Shown: positions 41,978-52,170, counted from the first letter of the stretch. The stretch: 64,000 nt of DNA from an uncultured Alistipes sp. (GCA_900546065.1 URBK01000006.1:66716-130715); one strand, 5' to 3'. The notes: a model not told the origin generated them from the letters alone. Translations and numbers: made by a program.

Positions 41978-42864
41978 TGTTGCTCTGCCTTTTTCAATCT
42001 ACCTATACAATACTCCATCGACTCGCGCCAATGGGGAATATCCAGACCGAAGGTCTGCTTGATCTTGCTCTTGTCCAGAACCGAATAAGCCGGACGCTTC
42101 ACCTTCGATGGGAACTCGTCGCTGTGGCACGGATGGATCACACACGCGTCGTGTCCTGCCGCGCGGGCAATCTCCACGGCGAAGTCATACCACGAGCATA
42201 CTCCCTCATTCGAGAAGTGGTAAACCCCCTCGCGGCCCTCATACAGGCCTCCCTCGATGATCGAGAACAGCGCGATGGCCAGATCCCCGGCATAGGTCGG
42301 GCTACCCACCTGATCGAACACCACGTTCAACTCGGGCCGCTCCGCCGTCAATCGAAGCATCGTCTTGAGGAAATTGTTGCCGTACTCCGAATAGAGCCAC
42401 GCCGTACGGACTATCACGGCACGGCATCCCGTTGCCTCTACGGCCTGCTCGCCGTGCAGTTTCGTACGTCCATACGCACCAAGCGGTGAGAGCGGCATAT
42501 CCTCCCGACGCGGGGTATTCCCCTCGCCGCCGAAGACATAATCCGTCGACACGTGAAACAGCACGGCTCCCGTCTGCTTAGCCGCCTCCGCAAGATTGCG
42601 CACGGCGTCGCAGTTGATCTTCTCGGCCGCAGCCTCGTCATCCTCCGCACGGTCGACGTTCGTATAGGCCGCGCAGTTAAGTATAACGTCATAACCCCCG
42701 GCCTTGACGCTCGCCATCACGGCCGCTGCATCCGTTATGTCCAGCTCCGCGACATCCGTAAAGGTATATTCGTTGGGCGACGCCGCTCCCAAACGGCGCA
42801 TCTCGCGGCCCAACTGTCCGTTGGCACCCGTAACAAGCACCCGCTTTATTCCGTTATTCTGCAT
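41974..42864 (-). CDS. rfbD: dTDP-4-dehydrorhamnose reductase (296 aa)
   Basis: The protein reads RVLVTGANGQLGREMRRLGA, NCAAYTNVDRAEDDEAAAEKIN, LFHVSTDYVFGGEGNTPRRE, YGRTKLHGEQAVEA (catalytic Tyr/Lys) and RTAWLYSEYGNNFLKTML, all RmlD signatures. It reduces dTDP-4-keto-L-rhamnose to dTDP-L-rhamnose. The ATG at 42864 overlaps the last codons of rfbC, and the TGA overlaps rfbB. The frame upstream to 42900 is within rfbC and is not used. Confidence 0.95.
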   Translation of the reverse strand: MQNNGIKRVLVTGANGQLGREMRRLGAASPNEYTFTDVAELDITDAAAVMASVKAGGYDVILNCAAYTNVDRAEDDEAAAEKINCDAVRNLAEAAKQTGAVLFHVSTDYVFGGEGNTPRREDMPLSPLGAYGRTKLHGEQAVEATGCRAVIVRTAWLYSEYGNNFLKTMLRLTAERPELNVVFDQVGSPTYAGDLAIALFSIIEGGLYEGREGVYHFSNEGVCSWYDFAVEIARAAGHDACVIHPCHSDEFPSKVKRPAYSVLDKSKIKQTFGLDIPHWRESMEYCIGRLKKAEQQ

Positions 42865-43429
42865 AGTAGTCAATATTATAGTCGAACAAATCCTCGGCAT
42901 CGCGCAACAGAGGGTGTGCGCTGTCCTTGGCCGAGAGAATCACATCCTCGGGCGCAATACGCCAATCGATACCGATCTGCGGATCATTCCAAGCGATGGC
43001 CCCCTCCGACTGCGGAGCATAGAGATTGTCACACTTGTATTGGAACACAGCCTCCGCGCTCAACACCGAGAAACCGTGTGCAAAGCCGCGCGGCACGAAC
43101 AGCTGACGCTTGTTCTCGGCCGTAAGCTCCACGGCCACATAATGCCCGAACGTAGGCGAGCCGCGACGTATGTCTACGGCCACGTCCAGCACCGCACCCT
43201 GAACTACACGTACGAGTTTCGACTGCGCATGGCGTCCCTTCTGATAGTGGAGGCCGCGCAGCACGCCGTAACGCGACTTGCTCTCGTTGTCCTGAACAAA
43301 ACGTACGGGACGAACCGCCGCATCGAACTTGGCCTGCGACCAGCTCTCGAAGAAATATCCGCGTGCGTCGCCGAAGACATCCGGCTCGACGATAACCACG
43401 CCCTCGATATCCGTCTTTATAACATTCAT
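42854..43429 (-). CDS. rfbC: dTDP-4-dehydrorhamnose 3,5-epimerase (191 aa)
   Basis: This cupin has EPDVFGDARGYFFESWSQAKFDA, SKSRYGVLRGLHYQKGRHAQSKLVRVVQGAVLDVAVDIRRGSPTFG (with the catalytic His) and QLFVPRGFAHGFSVLSAEAVFQYKCDNLYAP, the complete RmlC pattern at the usual length. It epimerises C3 and C5 of the 4-keto sugar. It lies 3 bases after rfbA and overlaps rfbD by 11 bases. Confidence 0.96.
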   Translation of the reverse strand: MNVIKTDIEGVVIVEPDVFGDARGYFFESWSQAKFDAAVRPVRFVQDNESKSRYGVLRGLHYQKGRHAQSKLVRVVQGAVLDVAVDIRRGSPTFGHYVAVELTAENKRQLFVPRGFAHGFSVLSAEAVFQYKCDNLYAPQSEGAIAWNDPQIGIDWRIAPEDVILSAKDSAHPLLRDAEDLFDYNIDYYAE

Positions 43430-43432
43430 ACC

Positions 43433-44320
43433 CTACTCCTCCCGCTTAAGTTCATCGATAACCTTCAACAGATACTGTCCGTACTGGTTCTTTATCATGG
43501 GCTGCGCCAGCGAGCGCATCTTCTCCTCCGTAATCCAGCCGTTGCGATAGGCTATGCCCTCGAGGCAGGCGATCTTCAGCCCCTGACGCTTCTCGATAAC
43601 CTCGACGAAGATCGAAGCATCCGCCAGAGAGTCGTGTGTACCCGTATCGAGCCACGCAAAGCCGCGCTTAAGCGTACATACCTTCAGCTCGCCATCCTCC
43701 AGAAACCGCTGGTTCACCGTAGTGATCTCCAGCTCGCCGCGAGCCGAGGGCTTGATATGCTTGGCCACATCCACAACCTTGTTGGGATAGAAGTACAACC
43801 CCACAACCGCATAATTCGACTTCGGGTGCTGCGGCTTCTCCTCGATCGAAAGACAGTTGCCATTCTTGTCGAACTCGGCAACGCCATAACGCTCCGGATC
43901 GTCCACCCAATAGCCGAATACGGTAGCCTTGCCCCGCTCGGCATTCTGCACGGCGTCATGCAGCAAATCCGACAGTCCCGCGCCATGGAAGATGTTGTCT
44001 CCCAGCACCAGACATACGGAGTCGTCGCCCACGAACTCCTCGCCTATGATGAACGCCTGCGCCAGACCGTCGGGTGACGGTTGCTCGGCATAGGTGAAGT
44101 GCACGCCGTAATCCGACCCGTCGCCCAAAAGACGACGGAACGACGGCAGATCCTGCGGCGTCGATATTATCAATATCTCCCTGATGCCCGCAAGCATCAA
44201 AACCGATATGGGATAATAGACCATCGGTTTGTCATAGATGGGCAGCAACTGCTTGCTCACTCCCTTCGTTATGGGATAGAGACGCGTGCCGCTGCCGCCT
44301 GCCAATACGATTCCTTTCAT
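43433..44320 (-). CDS. rfbA: Glucose-1-phosphate thymidylyltransferase (295 aa)
   Basis: [20 protein letters not shown] is the nucleotide-binding loop, [20 protein letters not shown] follows, and [38 protein letters not shown] and the C-terminal [16 protein letters not shown] complete RmlA. The length is standard. It forms dTDP-glucose, the first committed step, and is the first gene of the A-C-D-B set. The aminotransferase gene ends 54 bases upstream; no separate promoter is obvious, so the set may belong to a long polysaccharide transcript. Confidence 0.96.
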   Translation of the reverse strand: MKGIVLAGGSGTRLYPITKGVSKQLLPIYDKPMVYYPISVLMLAGIREILIISTPQDLPSFRRLLGDGSDYGVHFTYAEQPSPDGLAQAFIIGEEFVGDDSVCLVLGDNIFHGAGLSDLLHDAVQNAERGKATVFGYWVDDPERYGVAEFDKNGNCLSIEEKPQHPKSNYAVVGLYFYPNKVVDVAKHIKPSARGELEITTVNQRFLEDGELKVCTLKRGFAWLDTGTHDSLADASIFVEVIEKRQGLKIACLEGIAYRNGWITEEKMRSLAQPMIKNQYGQYLLKVIDELKREE

Positions 44321-44374
44321 AGCCTATAATTTAATAATAAATAATCAGCACCGATATATACTTAACTTATACAC

Positions 44375-45574
44375 TTACTCCGTACGTCCGGGATAGGCCT
44401 CCAGCGCCCGGCCCAAGATATACAATGCGCGGCGCAGGTCATGTTTGTTCAGCACGTAGGCTATACGCACCTCATTGCGCCCCTTCGTAGGGTCGGTGTA
44501 GAATCCCGACGCCGGCGCCAGCATCACCGTCTCGCCCTCGTAAGAGAACTCCGACAGGCACCACGCACAGAATCTGTCGCTGTCATCCACCGGCAGCCGC
44601 GCCACCGTATAGAACGCACCCATCGGGATGGGCGAATAGACGCCCGGAATCCTGTTCAGGCCGTCTATAAGGCAGTTGCGGCGCTCGATGTACTCCTCGT
44701 ACGTATGTATCATGTACGAACGCGGCGCATCTATCGACGCCTCGGCCACAATCTGGCCTATGAGCGGCGGGCTCAGACGCGCCTGACAGAACTTCATCAC
44801 CGCATTGCGCAGCTCGCGGTTCTTCGTTATCAGCGCGCCGATACGTATTCCGCACTCCGAGTAACGTTTCGACACCGAATCTATAAGTACGACGTTCTGC
44901 TCGATACCCTCCAGATGGCAGGCCGATATGTAGGGCGAGCCCGTATATATGAACTCGCGGTAAACCTCGTCCGAAAAGAGGAACAGATCGTACTTCTTCA
45001 CCATGTCGCGTATGCGGTACATCTCCTTGCGCGTATAGAGATATCCCGTCGGGTTGTTCGGGTTGCATATCAATATGCCGCGAGTACGCTCGTTTATCAG
45101 CTCCTCGAACCGCTCCACCTTCGGCAGCGCAAAGCCCTCCTCGATCGAGGTCGAGATAGTACGTATGACCGCACCCGCCGAGATCGCAAAGGCCATGTAA
45201 TTGGCATACGCCGGTTCAGGAACTATGATTTCGTCTCCCGGGTTCAGACACGACATGAAGGCGAACAGCACAGCCTCCGACCCTCCCGTCGTGATTATGA
45301 TATCCTCTGGCGTGAGCTTTATCTGGTACTGGTCGTAATACCCCACCAGCCTCTCGCGCAGCGACCGGTAACCGTCGCTCGGACTGTATTCCAACACCTT
45401 GCGGTCTATGTTACGCAGCGCATCCAGTCCCTGCTGCGGCGTCGCCAGATCGGGCTGGCCTATATTGAGGTGGTAAACCTTTACGCCGCGGCGTTTGGCG
45501 GCATCGGCCAGAGGTACCAACTTGCGGATCGGTGACTCGGGCATCGCAACCGCTCTGTTCGATATTTCGGGCAT
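44375..45574 (-). CDS. Aspartate-aminotransferase-like PLP enzyme (399 aa)
   Basis: This is a fold-type I aminotransferase with KVYHLNIGQPDLATPQQGLDAL, ITTGGSEAVLFAFMSCLNPGDEIIVPEPAYANYMAF, GILICNPNNPTGYLYTRKEM and the PLP-lysine region VVLIDSVSKRYSECGIRIGALI (Lys about 236). The set of motifs fits general aspartate or aromatic aminotransferases of Bacteroidota. It is on the same strand as the polysaccharide genes but need not act in that pathway; sugar aminotransferases belong to a different (DegT) family. A 151-base gap lies between it and the dehydrogenase gene. Confidence 0.88.
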   Translation of the reverse strand: MPEISNRAVAMPESPIRKLVPLADAAKRRGVKVYHLNIGQPDLATPQQGLDALRNIDRKVLEYSPSDGYRSLRERLVGYYDQYQIKLTPEDIIITTGGSEAVLFAFMSCLNPGDEIIVPEPAYANYMAFAISAGAVIRTISTSIEEGFALPKVERFEELINERTRGILICNPNNPTGYLYTRKEMYRIRDMVKKYDLFLFSDEVYREFIYTGSPYISACHLEGIEQNVVLIDSVSKRYSECGIRIGALITKNRELRNAVMKFCQARLSPPLIGQIVAEASIDAPRSYMIHTYEEYIERRNCLIDGLNRIPGVYSPIPMGAFYTVARLPVDDSDRFCAWCLSEFSYEGETVMLAPASGFYTDPTKGRNEVRIAYVLNKHDLRRALYILGRALEAYPGRTE

Positions 45575-45725
45575 AAATAAAACTCTAATCCGTTAATAAA
45601 AAACTCGGTGCCGAAACTCTCTCCGTTCTGCCATACGCTCGGATCCTCACGGTCCGTCTCCAGTCACCTGTATCTGTTTACACTCTTTTAACTGTTTCTA
45701 TCCTATACGGTCATATCCCGCAACA

Positions 45726-47036
45726 CTATCCTATGCGGTGATACTCTATGCCGTACTCCGCCAGTTCGCGACCGTCATATATATTGCGGCCGTCGAACAC
45801 CACGGCACGGTGCATCGCCTCACGGACGTTGCGCCAGTCGGGCATACGGAACTCCTTCCACTCGGTCAGCATCATCAGCGCATCCGCCCCCGACACGACA
45901 TCATACATGTCGCTGCCGTAATATACGGCCGTGCCGAGTCTGCGGCGGCACTCCGCCATCGCCACGGGATCATATACTCTCACGTGACACCCCGCCTTAA
46001 GCAGCAGGTCGATGGTCACAAGCGACGGTGCCTCGCGCATGTCATCGGTCTCGGGCTTGAAGGCAAGCCCCCACAGCGCCACGGTACGTCCCGCAAGGTT
46101 TCCCTCGTAAAAGGCATCCAGTTTACGGAACAGGAGACCCTTCTGACGTTCATTCACGCGCTCGACAGCCTCCAGCACCTCCATGCGGCAGCCATGCTCC
46201 GCGGCCGTACGTATCAGGGCCTTCACATCCTTCGGGAAGCACGACCCGCCATAGCCGCAACCCGCATAGAGGAACTTGTTGCCTATGCGCGTATCCGTCC
46301 CGACACCCTTGCGCACCATATTCACATCGGCACCGACCTTTTCACAAAGGTTCGCAACGTCATTCATGAACGATATCCTCGTTGCGAGCATAGAGTTCGA
46401 GGCATACTTTATCATCTCGGCCGACGCTATGTCGGTAAATATCAGGCGGTCGCTTACCAGCATGAAGGGTTTGTACAGGCGGGCCATGATGGCACGCGCA
46501 CGCGGGCTCTCGACACCCACCACGACCCTGTCGGGCGACATGAAATCCTTGACGGCGACACCCTCCTTCAGGAACTCGGGGTTCGACGCCACATCAAACT
46601 CAACCTCCACACCACGACGAGACAGCTCTTCGGCAATCGTACGCTCCACAAGACGCGTCGTACCTACGGGGACGGTACTTTTGGTTGCGATAACGGCGTA
46701 ATGGTCCAATACCTCGCCCACACGGCGGGCCACAGCCATCACATTGCCCAGATCGGCGCTGCCATCCTCCGCAGGAGGGGTATCCACACAGCAGAAGATA
46801 ACCTCGGCATCCGACTCACACTCCGCCAAATCGGTGGCGAAGTGCAGTCGTCCGGCACGGACATTGCGCGTCACGGCCTCCTCGAGACCCGCCTCATATA
46901 TCGGCATCACGCCGCGGCGCAGTCGGGCGATCTTCTCGACATTGGTATCGACACACGTAACGGTAATACCCATATCGGAGAAACATGCTCCCGATACCAA
47001 CCCGACATAACCCGTACCGACGATGACTATATTCAT
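45726..47036 (-). CDS. UDP-glucose/UDP-N-acetylhexosamine 6-dehydrogenase (436 aa)
   Basis: The protein has the NAD site NIVIVGTGYVGLVSGACFSDMGITVTCVDTN, the central segment ASNPEFLKEGVAVKDFMSPDRVVVGVES, and the active-site cysteine in FLYAGCGYGGSCFPKDVKALIRTA (Cys about 265), then VALWGLAFKPETDDMREAPSLVTID. This is the UDP-glucose dehydrogenase family; UDP-glucose is the likely substrate because of the NPEFLKEG and GYGGSCFPKD forms. It supplies a uronic acid for surface glycan. It lies 31 bases after the WecA/MraY-like gene on the same strand. Confidence 0.92.
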   Translation of the reverse strand: MNIVIVGTGYVGLVSGACFSDMGITVTCVDTNVEKIARLRRGVMPIYEAGLEEAVTRNVRAGRLHFATDLAECESDAEVIFCCVDTPPAEDGSADLGNVMAVARRVGEVLDHYAVIATKSTVPVGTTRLVERTIAEELSRRGVEVEFDVASNPEFLKEGVAVKDFMSPDRVVVGVESPRARAIMARLYKPFMLVSDRLIFTDIASAEMIKYASNSMLATRISFMNDVANLCEKVGADVNMVRKGVGTDTRIGNKFLYAGCGYGGSCFPKDVKALIRTAAEHGCRMEVLEAVERVNERQKGLLFRKLDAFYEGNLAGRTVALWGLAFKPETDDMREAPSLVTIDLLLKAGCHVRVYDPVAMAECRRRLGTAVYYGSDMYDVVSGADALMMLTEWKEFRMPDWRNVREAMHRAVVFDGRNIYDGRELAEYGIEYHRIG

Positions 47037-47067
47037 ATCCGCAATTGAGCATCCTTCGGCCCGGCCG

Positions 47068-48225
47068 TCAGATGCTGTCCAACATATTCTGTACCTTCAA
47101 CAGCACGCCCGAACGATGTACACTGTGCTTTGCCACCCATGCCTGCATACGGCCGTAAAACTCCGGATGGCGGCGTTCGATATAATCCACGCCGTAATAG
47201 AGTCCCCACGTCAGCACGATGGCCGTTGCGGCCGTAACGTACAGCTGTGCCTCCGCGCTCAGGTCAAACGTATTGCAGAAATGCCATGCCACAACCACAA
47301 GCCCGTTGAGAATCAGTATATTCACCGTCGTCATCACATGGCTGCAGCCCAGCTTTATGAACATGTGGTGCAGGTGAGTCTTGTCGGGGCTGAAGGGCGA
47401 CCGGCGCTTTGCCATGCGCGCCGTCATTACTCGCAGCGTATCGAATACGGGTATGGCTAGCACGGCAAGCGTAAAACTGATGGTGCTGCCCGTAATGTAG
47501 TCGCTGCCCGACTGTATCACACGCATCACATAGAGCGAACAGATGAAACCCAGCACCAGCGAACCACCATCGCCGAGGAACATCTTGTATTTCTTGCCGA
47601 AGACGTTGTGCAGCAGGAACGGGATCAGACTGCCGAAAAGCGAAAAGGCCAATACGGCATACGACACGTCGCCCATACGAAGGAAACATATTCCGTACAG
47701 CAGCGAAGCGAACATTCCGTAACCCGAACACAAGCCGTCCACGCCGTCGATAAGGTTTATCGAGTTGATGATACCGACACACGAGACAAGTGTCAGGGCT
47801 ATTGCCACGCCGAGCGGCAGCTTGTATACGCCCCACAATCCGTGGAAGTTGTCGATATATATGCCGCAGAGGAACATCATCATGCAGACGGTGAATATCT
47901 GCAGCGCAAAACGTGTCGTCGGTGACAGGTCGAGGATATCGTCCCCGACACCGGTATAGAGCATGACCATCATCGCTACGATCAATTCGAACTGTATGTT
48001 CATACCCTTGGTATAATACCCGGCGACGCCTATGCCGAACATAAGGCCGAAGAAGACGCCCACGCCGCCCAATACGGGAACCGGCACCTTGTTCAGTTTG
48101 CGGGCATTGGGATTATCCACGATCATCTTCATTTTGGCGATCTTCACCAAATGAGGATGGATGATAAACACCACGAGCGATGCGATGAATATCGGCAGCG
48201 CCACCGTCAATAACATACTCTCCAT
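47068..48225 (-). CDS. WecA/MraY-family polyprenyl-phosphate sugar-1-phosphate transferase (385 aa)
   Basis: About ten to eleven membrane helices are present. Family motifs are GVGDDILDLSPTTRFALQI (Asp pair), INSINLIDGVDGLCSGYGM, KMFLGDGGSLVLGFICSLYV and the cytoplasmic loop RRSPFSPDKTHLHHMFIKLG (His pair). MraY itself makes peptidoglycan lipid I; this gene sits among surface-polysaccharide genes and resembles WecA, so it probably starts a glycan on undecaprenyl phosphate with GlcNAc-1-P or a related sugar. The MraY role is not excluded but unlikely. Confidence 0.9.
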   Translation of the reverse strand: MESMLLTVALPIFIASLVVFIIHPHLVKIAKMKMIVDNPNARKLNKVPVPVLGGVGVFFGLMFGIGVAGYYTKGMNIQFELIVAMMVMLYTGVGDDILDLSPTTRFALQIFTVCMMMFLCGIYIDNFHGLWGVYKLPLGVAIALTLVSCVGIINSINLIDGVDGLCSGYGMFASLLYGICFLRMGDVSYAVLAFSLFGSLIPFLLHNVFGKKYKMFLGDGGSLVLGFICSLYVMRVIQSGSDYITGSTISFTLAVLAIPVFDTLRVMTARMAKRRSPFSPDKTHLHHMFIKLGCSHVMTTVNILILNGLVVVAWHFCNTFDLSAEAQLYVTAATAIVLTWGLYYGVDYIERRHPEFYGRMQAWVAKHSVHRSGVLLKVQNMLDSI

Positions 48226-48291
48226 AATTAACCCCCGTTATTATATCGAATATAATATCCTAACGACTAATAATATGATTAATTAACAAAT

Positions 48292-49488
48292 CTAATTTAC
48301 CGAATCTGCCGACTCGTCTACGCCCTCCTTGACTATACCTTTAAGCCGTTTGCTTCCGGTGATCTCGGCAACGGATGGCAACACCAGAACGGCTCCCATA
48401 CCCAGCACTATGCCAAAGAACGTCCATCCGAAAAGAATCATCGCGCGCCGCGGCTTGCTCTTCTGTAACGGCACGGTAACGGGATTTATAACTGTAAGTA
48501 TCGGGGTCGTCTCCTTGACGTTGATCTTCGCCTGCTCGAGCTTCGATGCCAGCTCGCTGTAGAGATTCAACGCTAGAGTATATTCGGCATCGAGCTTCTC
48601 CAACTGCGTGCGGGCCGAATACTTCGTGGTGTTCAGGTTGGCGTCGCGGAAGCGCGCACGACGGTCCTGTATATCCTCGAACTCGGCCTTGGCCTCGTTG
48701 TAACGCTCCTGCACGAAGTCGAGATTCGACTGCACCTTCTCGATCTTGAACTCGGTGATATACTTCTGCAACAGCGTCACCGCAGCCTCGGCCATCTCCG
48801 CGGCAACAATGGCCTCGGGCATTGTCACCGTCAATGTCAGATAGCCGTTCTTGTCATCGAGCGTCATCGAGATACACTCCGACAACATCCTGTTACAACG
48901 ATCCTCCTCCTTTGTCAAGGTCACGATCTTGGCCCCCTCACCGTCCGAAGCCAAAGCCGAGTAGTCGGGTTCGGGCTGCTCTCCACGGATGGCATTCAGA
49001 ATAAGAAAAGGCAACCCAATGGTGTACTTCTTAAGGATCGAGCCAACTCCCGGTTTATTGAACTCTTTGCTGGTATTGTACTCGTAGAAGCTGACGGGAC
49101 GATCAGCCTTCTCATACGACAACTTCGTCTGCATCAACTCCTTGCGGAACGCCGTGCTGTTGAGAATATTCTCATAAACATACGGCGAGAGAGCCTTCAC
49201 GTCATCCATCTGGTTGAGATTTATACCGGCCAGTGCCGCCAGTGAGCTCATGCGCGAGGTTGATGAAGAACTTGTTTGCGGCACAAAATCACAGCCCGCA
49301 GTATATGCCTTGGAACTGAAGAGTGCAATCAACAGACCGAGAACAAAGCACACACCCGTAACCTTAAGTATAAGTCTACGGTTTACCCACATCCGCTTTA
49401 TGAGTTCTATCAAATCTATCTCCTGCTCCTGCGAAGAGTCTATATTCTGATTTTCCATCTGCTCCTTCATGATATCCGTATTTCTCAT
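48292..49488 (-). CDS. Wzz-type polysaccharide chain-length regulator (398 aa)
   Basis: The protein has one TM helix near the N-terminus (LILKVTGVCFVLGLLIALFSSKAY), a long periplasmic helical part (VQSNLDFVQERYNEAKAEFEDIQDRRARFRD) and a second TM helix near the C-terminus (PRRAMILFGWTFFGIVLGMGAVLVLP). That is the Wzz topology, without a C-terminal kinase domain. Possible starts are 49488, 49470 and 49458; I use 49488 as a compromise. It begins about 20 bases after the export gene and probably shares its transcript. Confidence 0.9.
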   Translation of the reverse strand: MRNTDIMKEQMENQNIDSSQEQEIDLIELIKRMWVNRRLILKVTGVCFVLGLLIALFSSKAYTAGCDFVPQTSSSSTSRMSSLAALAGINLNQMDDVKALSPYVYENILNSTAFRKELMQTKLSYEKADRPVSFYEYNTSKEFNKPGVGSILKKYTIGLPFLILNAIRGEQPEPDYSALASDGEGAKIVTLTKEEDRCNRMLSECISMTLDDKNGYLTLTVTMPEAIVAAEMAEAAVTLLQKYITEFKIEKVQSNLDFVQERYNEAKAEFEDIQDRRARFRDANLNTTKYSARTQLEKLDAEYTLALNLYSELASKLEQAKINVKETTPILTVINPVTVPLQKSKPRRAMILFGWTFFGIVLGMGAVLVLPSVAEITGSKRLKGIVKEGVDESADSVN

Positions 49489-49507
49489 ATGATCCGACAA
49501 CACTCTA

Positions 49508-51955
49508 CTACTTTGTAAGGTTGAGCACCGATATTATCACGGCCGCCGTCGATGCTGTCGACGAGAGCAGACCCACGGCCTCAGCCCACGAGATCGGTTC
49601 ACGCTGGTTCTTCGATGGCACGATAATGATACTTCCCGGGCGTATCTCGGCCGATTTACCCGAGGCAACCATACCGTTCATATATATCACGAATGATTTG
49701 TCCTTGCGGGCGCGGGTGTCGAAACCTCCGGCCGCCTCGACATAGTACTTGAGCTTCTTGCCTTCGTTGAAGGTCACGGAGTTGGGATATAGGACGGCGC
49801 CCATGACTCTTACGGTACCGTTGTACATCGGCACCGAAATGACATCGCCGTCACGCAGCACGATATCGGCATCCGAACCGGGATTATTCAACGCCTCCTC
49901 AAGATTGATACCCACGGGATATACCGACTGTATCTCCACACCTGTCATGTTGAGCGAGTCCGTACTTCCGGCATTGGCCTGCGCCGCGATCATATCCTGC
50001 AATGCCTGATTCTGAATCTGCTCCTGCTCGGTCATGCGGCGCAGAAGATAGGCCCCCTCGACGAAAGCGCCGGGCGTAACATTTCCCGCAGCCGATATCA
50101 CCTCCGATATGCGCATATTGCGGTGCGCCAAAGGATAGTTACCCTCGAAGGCTACCTCGCCGTTCACGGTCACGCTGCTCTGGGTGATATAGACGGGGGA
50201 ACGACGTACATAGACCTGATCGAATGGTTCGAGCACGAACTCGCGGCCGTCTGCAACCGAAAGGCTGTCGTTCACATTGACCGTAAATGTCTCGAAGAGC
50301 TGATCGTTTACATTGAGGCTCTTGGGATCCTTTATACGGCGCGTCACAGCCACATTTGCCGTCGATGCCGACTCAAGCAGGCCACCGGCTGCTACCAACA
50401 GATCCTCGACGGTCATATTCTCGGCATAGGGGTACGTATCGGGGCGGCTTACCGAACCCAATATCGAAACCGTATATGCTTCGCGCATTCCCGACTCTGC
50501 AGCCACGACAAGATAGTCATTGGGGCGGAGCGTTATGTCGGCTATTTCGCCCGACATCAACTTACCCAGATCGACGCTCTTCACCTCCAGCGACCAGTCG
50601 GGCTTCTCGCGATATAGTATGGCGCGGGGCATGAAGGCATCCTCACGCAGGCCGTCCGCACGCTCGATAAGCTGCCGGAGCGTCTTGGTCGTACCGTCTA
50701 TGGCATAATATCCCGGACGGTAGACGGCCCCCTCGACACCGACACGGTTCTCATAGCGGTCGATGCTGCCGCCGACGGAAACCACATCCCCATCCTCCAG
50801 AACGAAGTTCCCGAAATCGGCCTTGTCGACGGTAAACGAGTCATATTTTCCGCCCTGACGGCGTGTCACGCTCACCATATTGCGATTGGCCTCACCGTTA
50901 AAGTCACCCGCAAAACGGATCAGGTCGGCAACCGTCTCGCCGCCCTTCATCTCGTAGAACATCGGACGCTTGACATTGCCCGTAATCTCGACCAGCTTAC
51001 CGTAAGGGGCTACCGTGATCAGGTCACCGTCACGCAGCGCTATGTCACGGCTGCTGTTGCCGTTGAGTATATAGTCATATACGTCCACCTCCGAGAAGAG
51101 CTTCCCGCCGCGATATATCTTGACACTGCGCAGCGTACCCAGATCATTCACTCCGCCGGCCACATGCAGCGCATGGAACAGCGTCGCCAGCGACGGCAGC
51201 GTATATGTACCAGATGACGTCACCTCGCCCGTGATGTTGACCTGTATGCTTCGGATGCTGCCCAGCGAGAGCTTCATCTGCACCGAACCATCCGCAAGAC
51301 CTGCATATATGCTCGACAGAACGCTGCGCAGACGCTGCGACGCCTCCGCCACGGACAATCCGGCCAAGGTCACGGGCCCAACGTTCGAGATGAATATCTT
51401 GCCGTCGGGCGATATTGTGCTCTCGACCGTCATCTGCGAGTCGCCCCATACGTCCACAATCACCTCATCGCCCGGGCCGAGAACATAGTTGTCGGGGGTG
51501 GCGATATTCAAATTGGGCTCGAACGTAAGTTGCTCGTTGGTGAACATATCGTGGCCGAAGATGCGCGAGCGGTTCTGACCTTCGGCTGGCAGGATATATG
51601 CCATCGTGGTAGAGTCACTGCCCAGCGAATCGGGCATCATATATACAAAACGCCCGCCGGCAGGCAGCTGCTGCATATCCGTGCGGCCGCGCATCATCAT
51701 ATCGGTCTGCGACATGCGCATCTGGTTGAGCTTGTCGGCAGCCTCAGTTCCCGAGCGGCGTTCCGTGCCGTTATTCGAACGGCGCGTACGGTTGACATCC
51801 TTCACGCCATCCGCCTCCTTCTCCTTAAGTTGGTCTATCTGACTCTGCGACAGAGTACCGTTCCTATAAGCCTCGATAAGCTCCTGAGTGCTTTGCGCCT
51901 GCGCGGATACGGCCACGGCCGCCGTCATCAACAGCGACAAAATCGTCTTTCTCAT
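49508..51955 (-). CDS. Wza-like polysaccharide export protein with SLBB repeats (815 aa)
   Basis: The signal peptide (MRKTILSLLMTAAVAVSAQAQ) is followed by an unusual 110-residue region that contains the phrase TQELIEAYRNGTLSQSQIDQ, repeated in many Bacteroidota export proteins. The Poly_export domain is ATPDNYVLGPGDEVIVDVWG to about residue 245. At least five SLBB-like domains follow, each with a G-x-V-x-x-P core (ITGEVTSSGTYTLPSLATL, ITGNVKRPMFYEMKGG, VEGAVYRPGYYAIDGT, ILGSVSRPDTYPY, VNGEVAFEGNYPL). A C-terminal hydrophobic segment (AVGLLSSTASTAAVIISVLNL) ends it. It is first of the minus-strand glycan operon. Confidence 0.92.
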   Translation of the reverse strand: MRKTILSLLMTAAVAVSAQAQSTQELIEAYRNGTLSQSQIDQLKEKEADGVKDVNRTRRSNNGTERRSGTEAADKLNQMRMSQTDMMMRGRTDMQQLPAGGRFVYMMPDSLGSDSTTMAYILPAEGQNRSRIFGHDMFTNEQLTFEPNLNIATPDNYVLGPGDEVIVDVWGDSQMTVESTISPDGKIFISNVGPVTLAGLSVAEASQRLRSVLSSIYAGLADGSVQMKLSLGSIRSIQVNITGEVTSSGTYTLPSLATLFHALHVAGGVNDLGTLRSVKIYRGGKLFSEVDVYDYILNGNSSRDIALRDGDLITVAPYGKLVEITGNVKRPMFYEMKGGETVADLIRFAGDFNGEANRNMVSVTRRQGGKYDSFTVDKADFGNFVLEDGDVVSVGGSIDRYENRVGVEGAVYRPGYYAIDGTTKTLRQLIERADGLREDAFMPRAILYREKPDWSLEVKSVDLGKLMSGEIADITLRPNDYLVVAAESGMREAYTVSILGSVSRPDTYPYAENMTVEDLLVAAGGLLESASTANVAVTRRIKDPKSLNVNDQLFETFTVNVNDSLSVADGREFVLEPFDQVYVRRSPVYITQSSVTVNGEVAFEGNYPLAHRNMRISEVISAAGNVTPGAFVEGAYLLRRMTEQEQIQNQALQDMIAAQANAGSTDSLNMTGVEIQSVYPVGINLEEALNNPGSDADIVLRDGDVISVPMYNGTVRVMGAVLYPNSVTFNEGKKLKYYVEAAGGFDTRARKDKSFVIYMNGMVASGKSAEIRPGSIIIVPSKNQREPISWAEAVGLLSSTASTAAVIISVLNLTK

Positions 51956-52032
51956 ATAATGTATATTCTTTTTCTTAAACTGTTTGTTTTGTTTTCAACG
52001 TCGGCCGACGCCGCAGCCGACAGCACAATATA

Positions 52033-52064
52033 CAAATGTACGAAATTTTATCGTACAAGCCAAA
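52033..52064 (-). promoter_or_regulatory. Promoter of the polysaccharide export operon with internal palindrome
   Basis: On the minus strand TTTG (52061-52064), a 20-base spacer and TACATTTG (52033-52040). The spacer carries an inverted repeat TGTACGA / TCGTACA (52037-52057, 7-base centre) that overlaps the -7 box, so a bound protein would control initiation. Confidence 0.65.
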
Positions 52065-52170
52065 CTCCGCAAGGCAAAGCCTTCCCGCTTTGCCGGCCTT
52101 AGCCACGCCAAAACGCCTGCATGACATCCGCAAGACCCGAATCCGAGAGCAAAACGTACAATAAAAAGGT

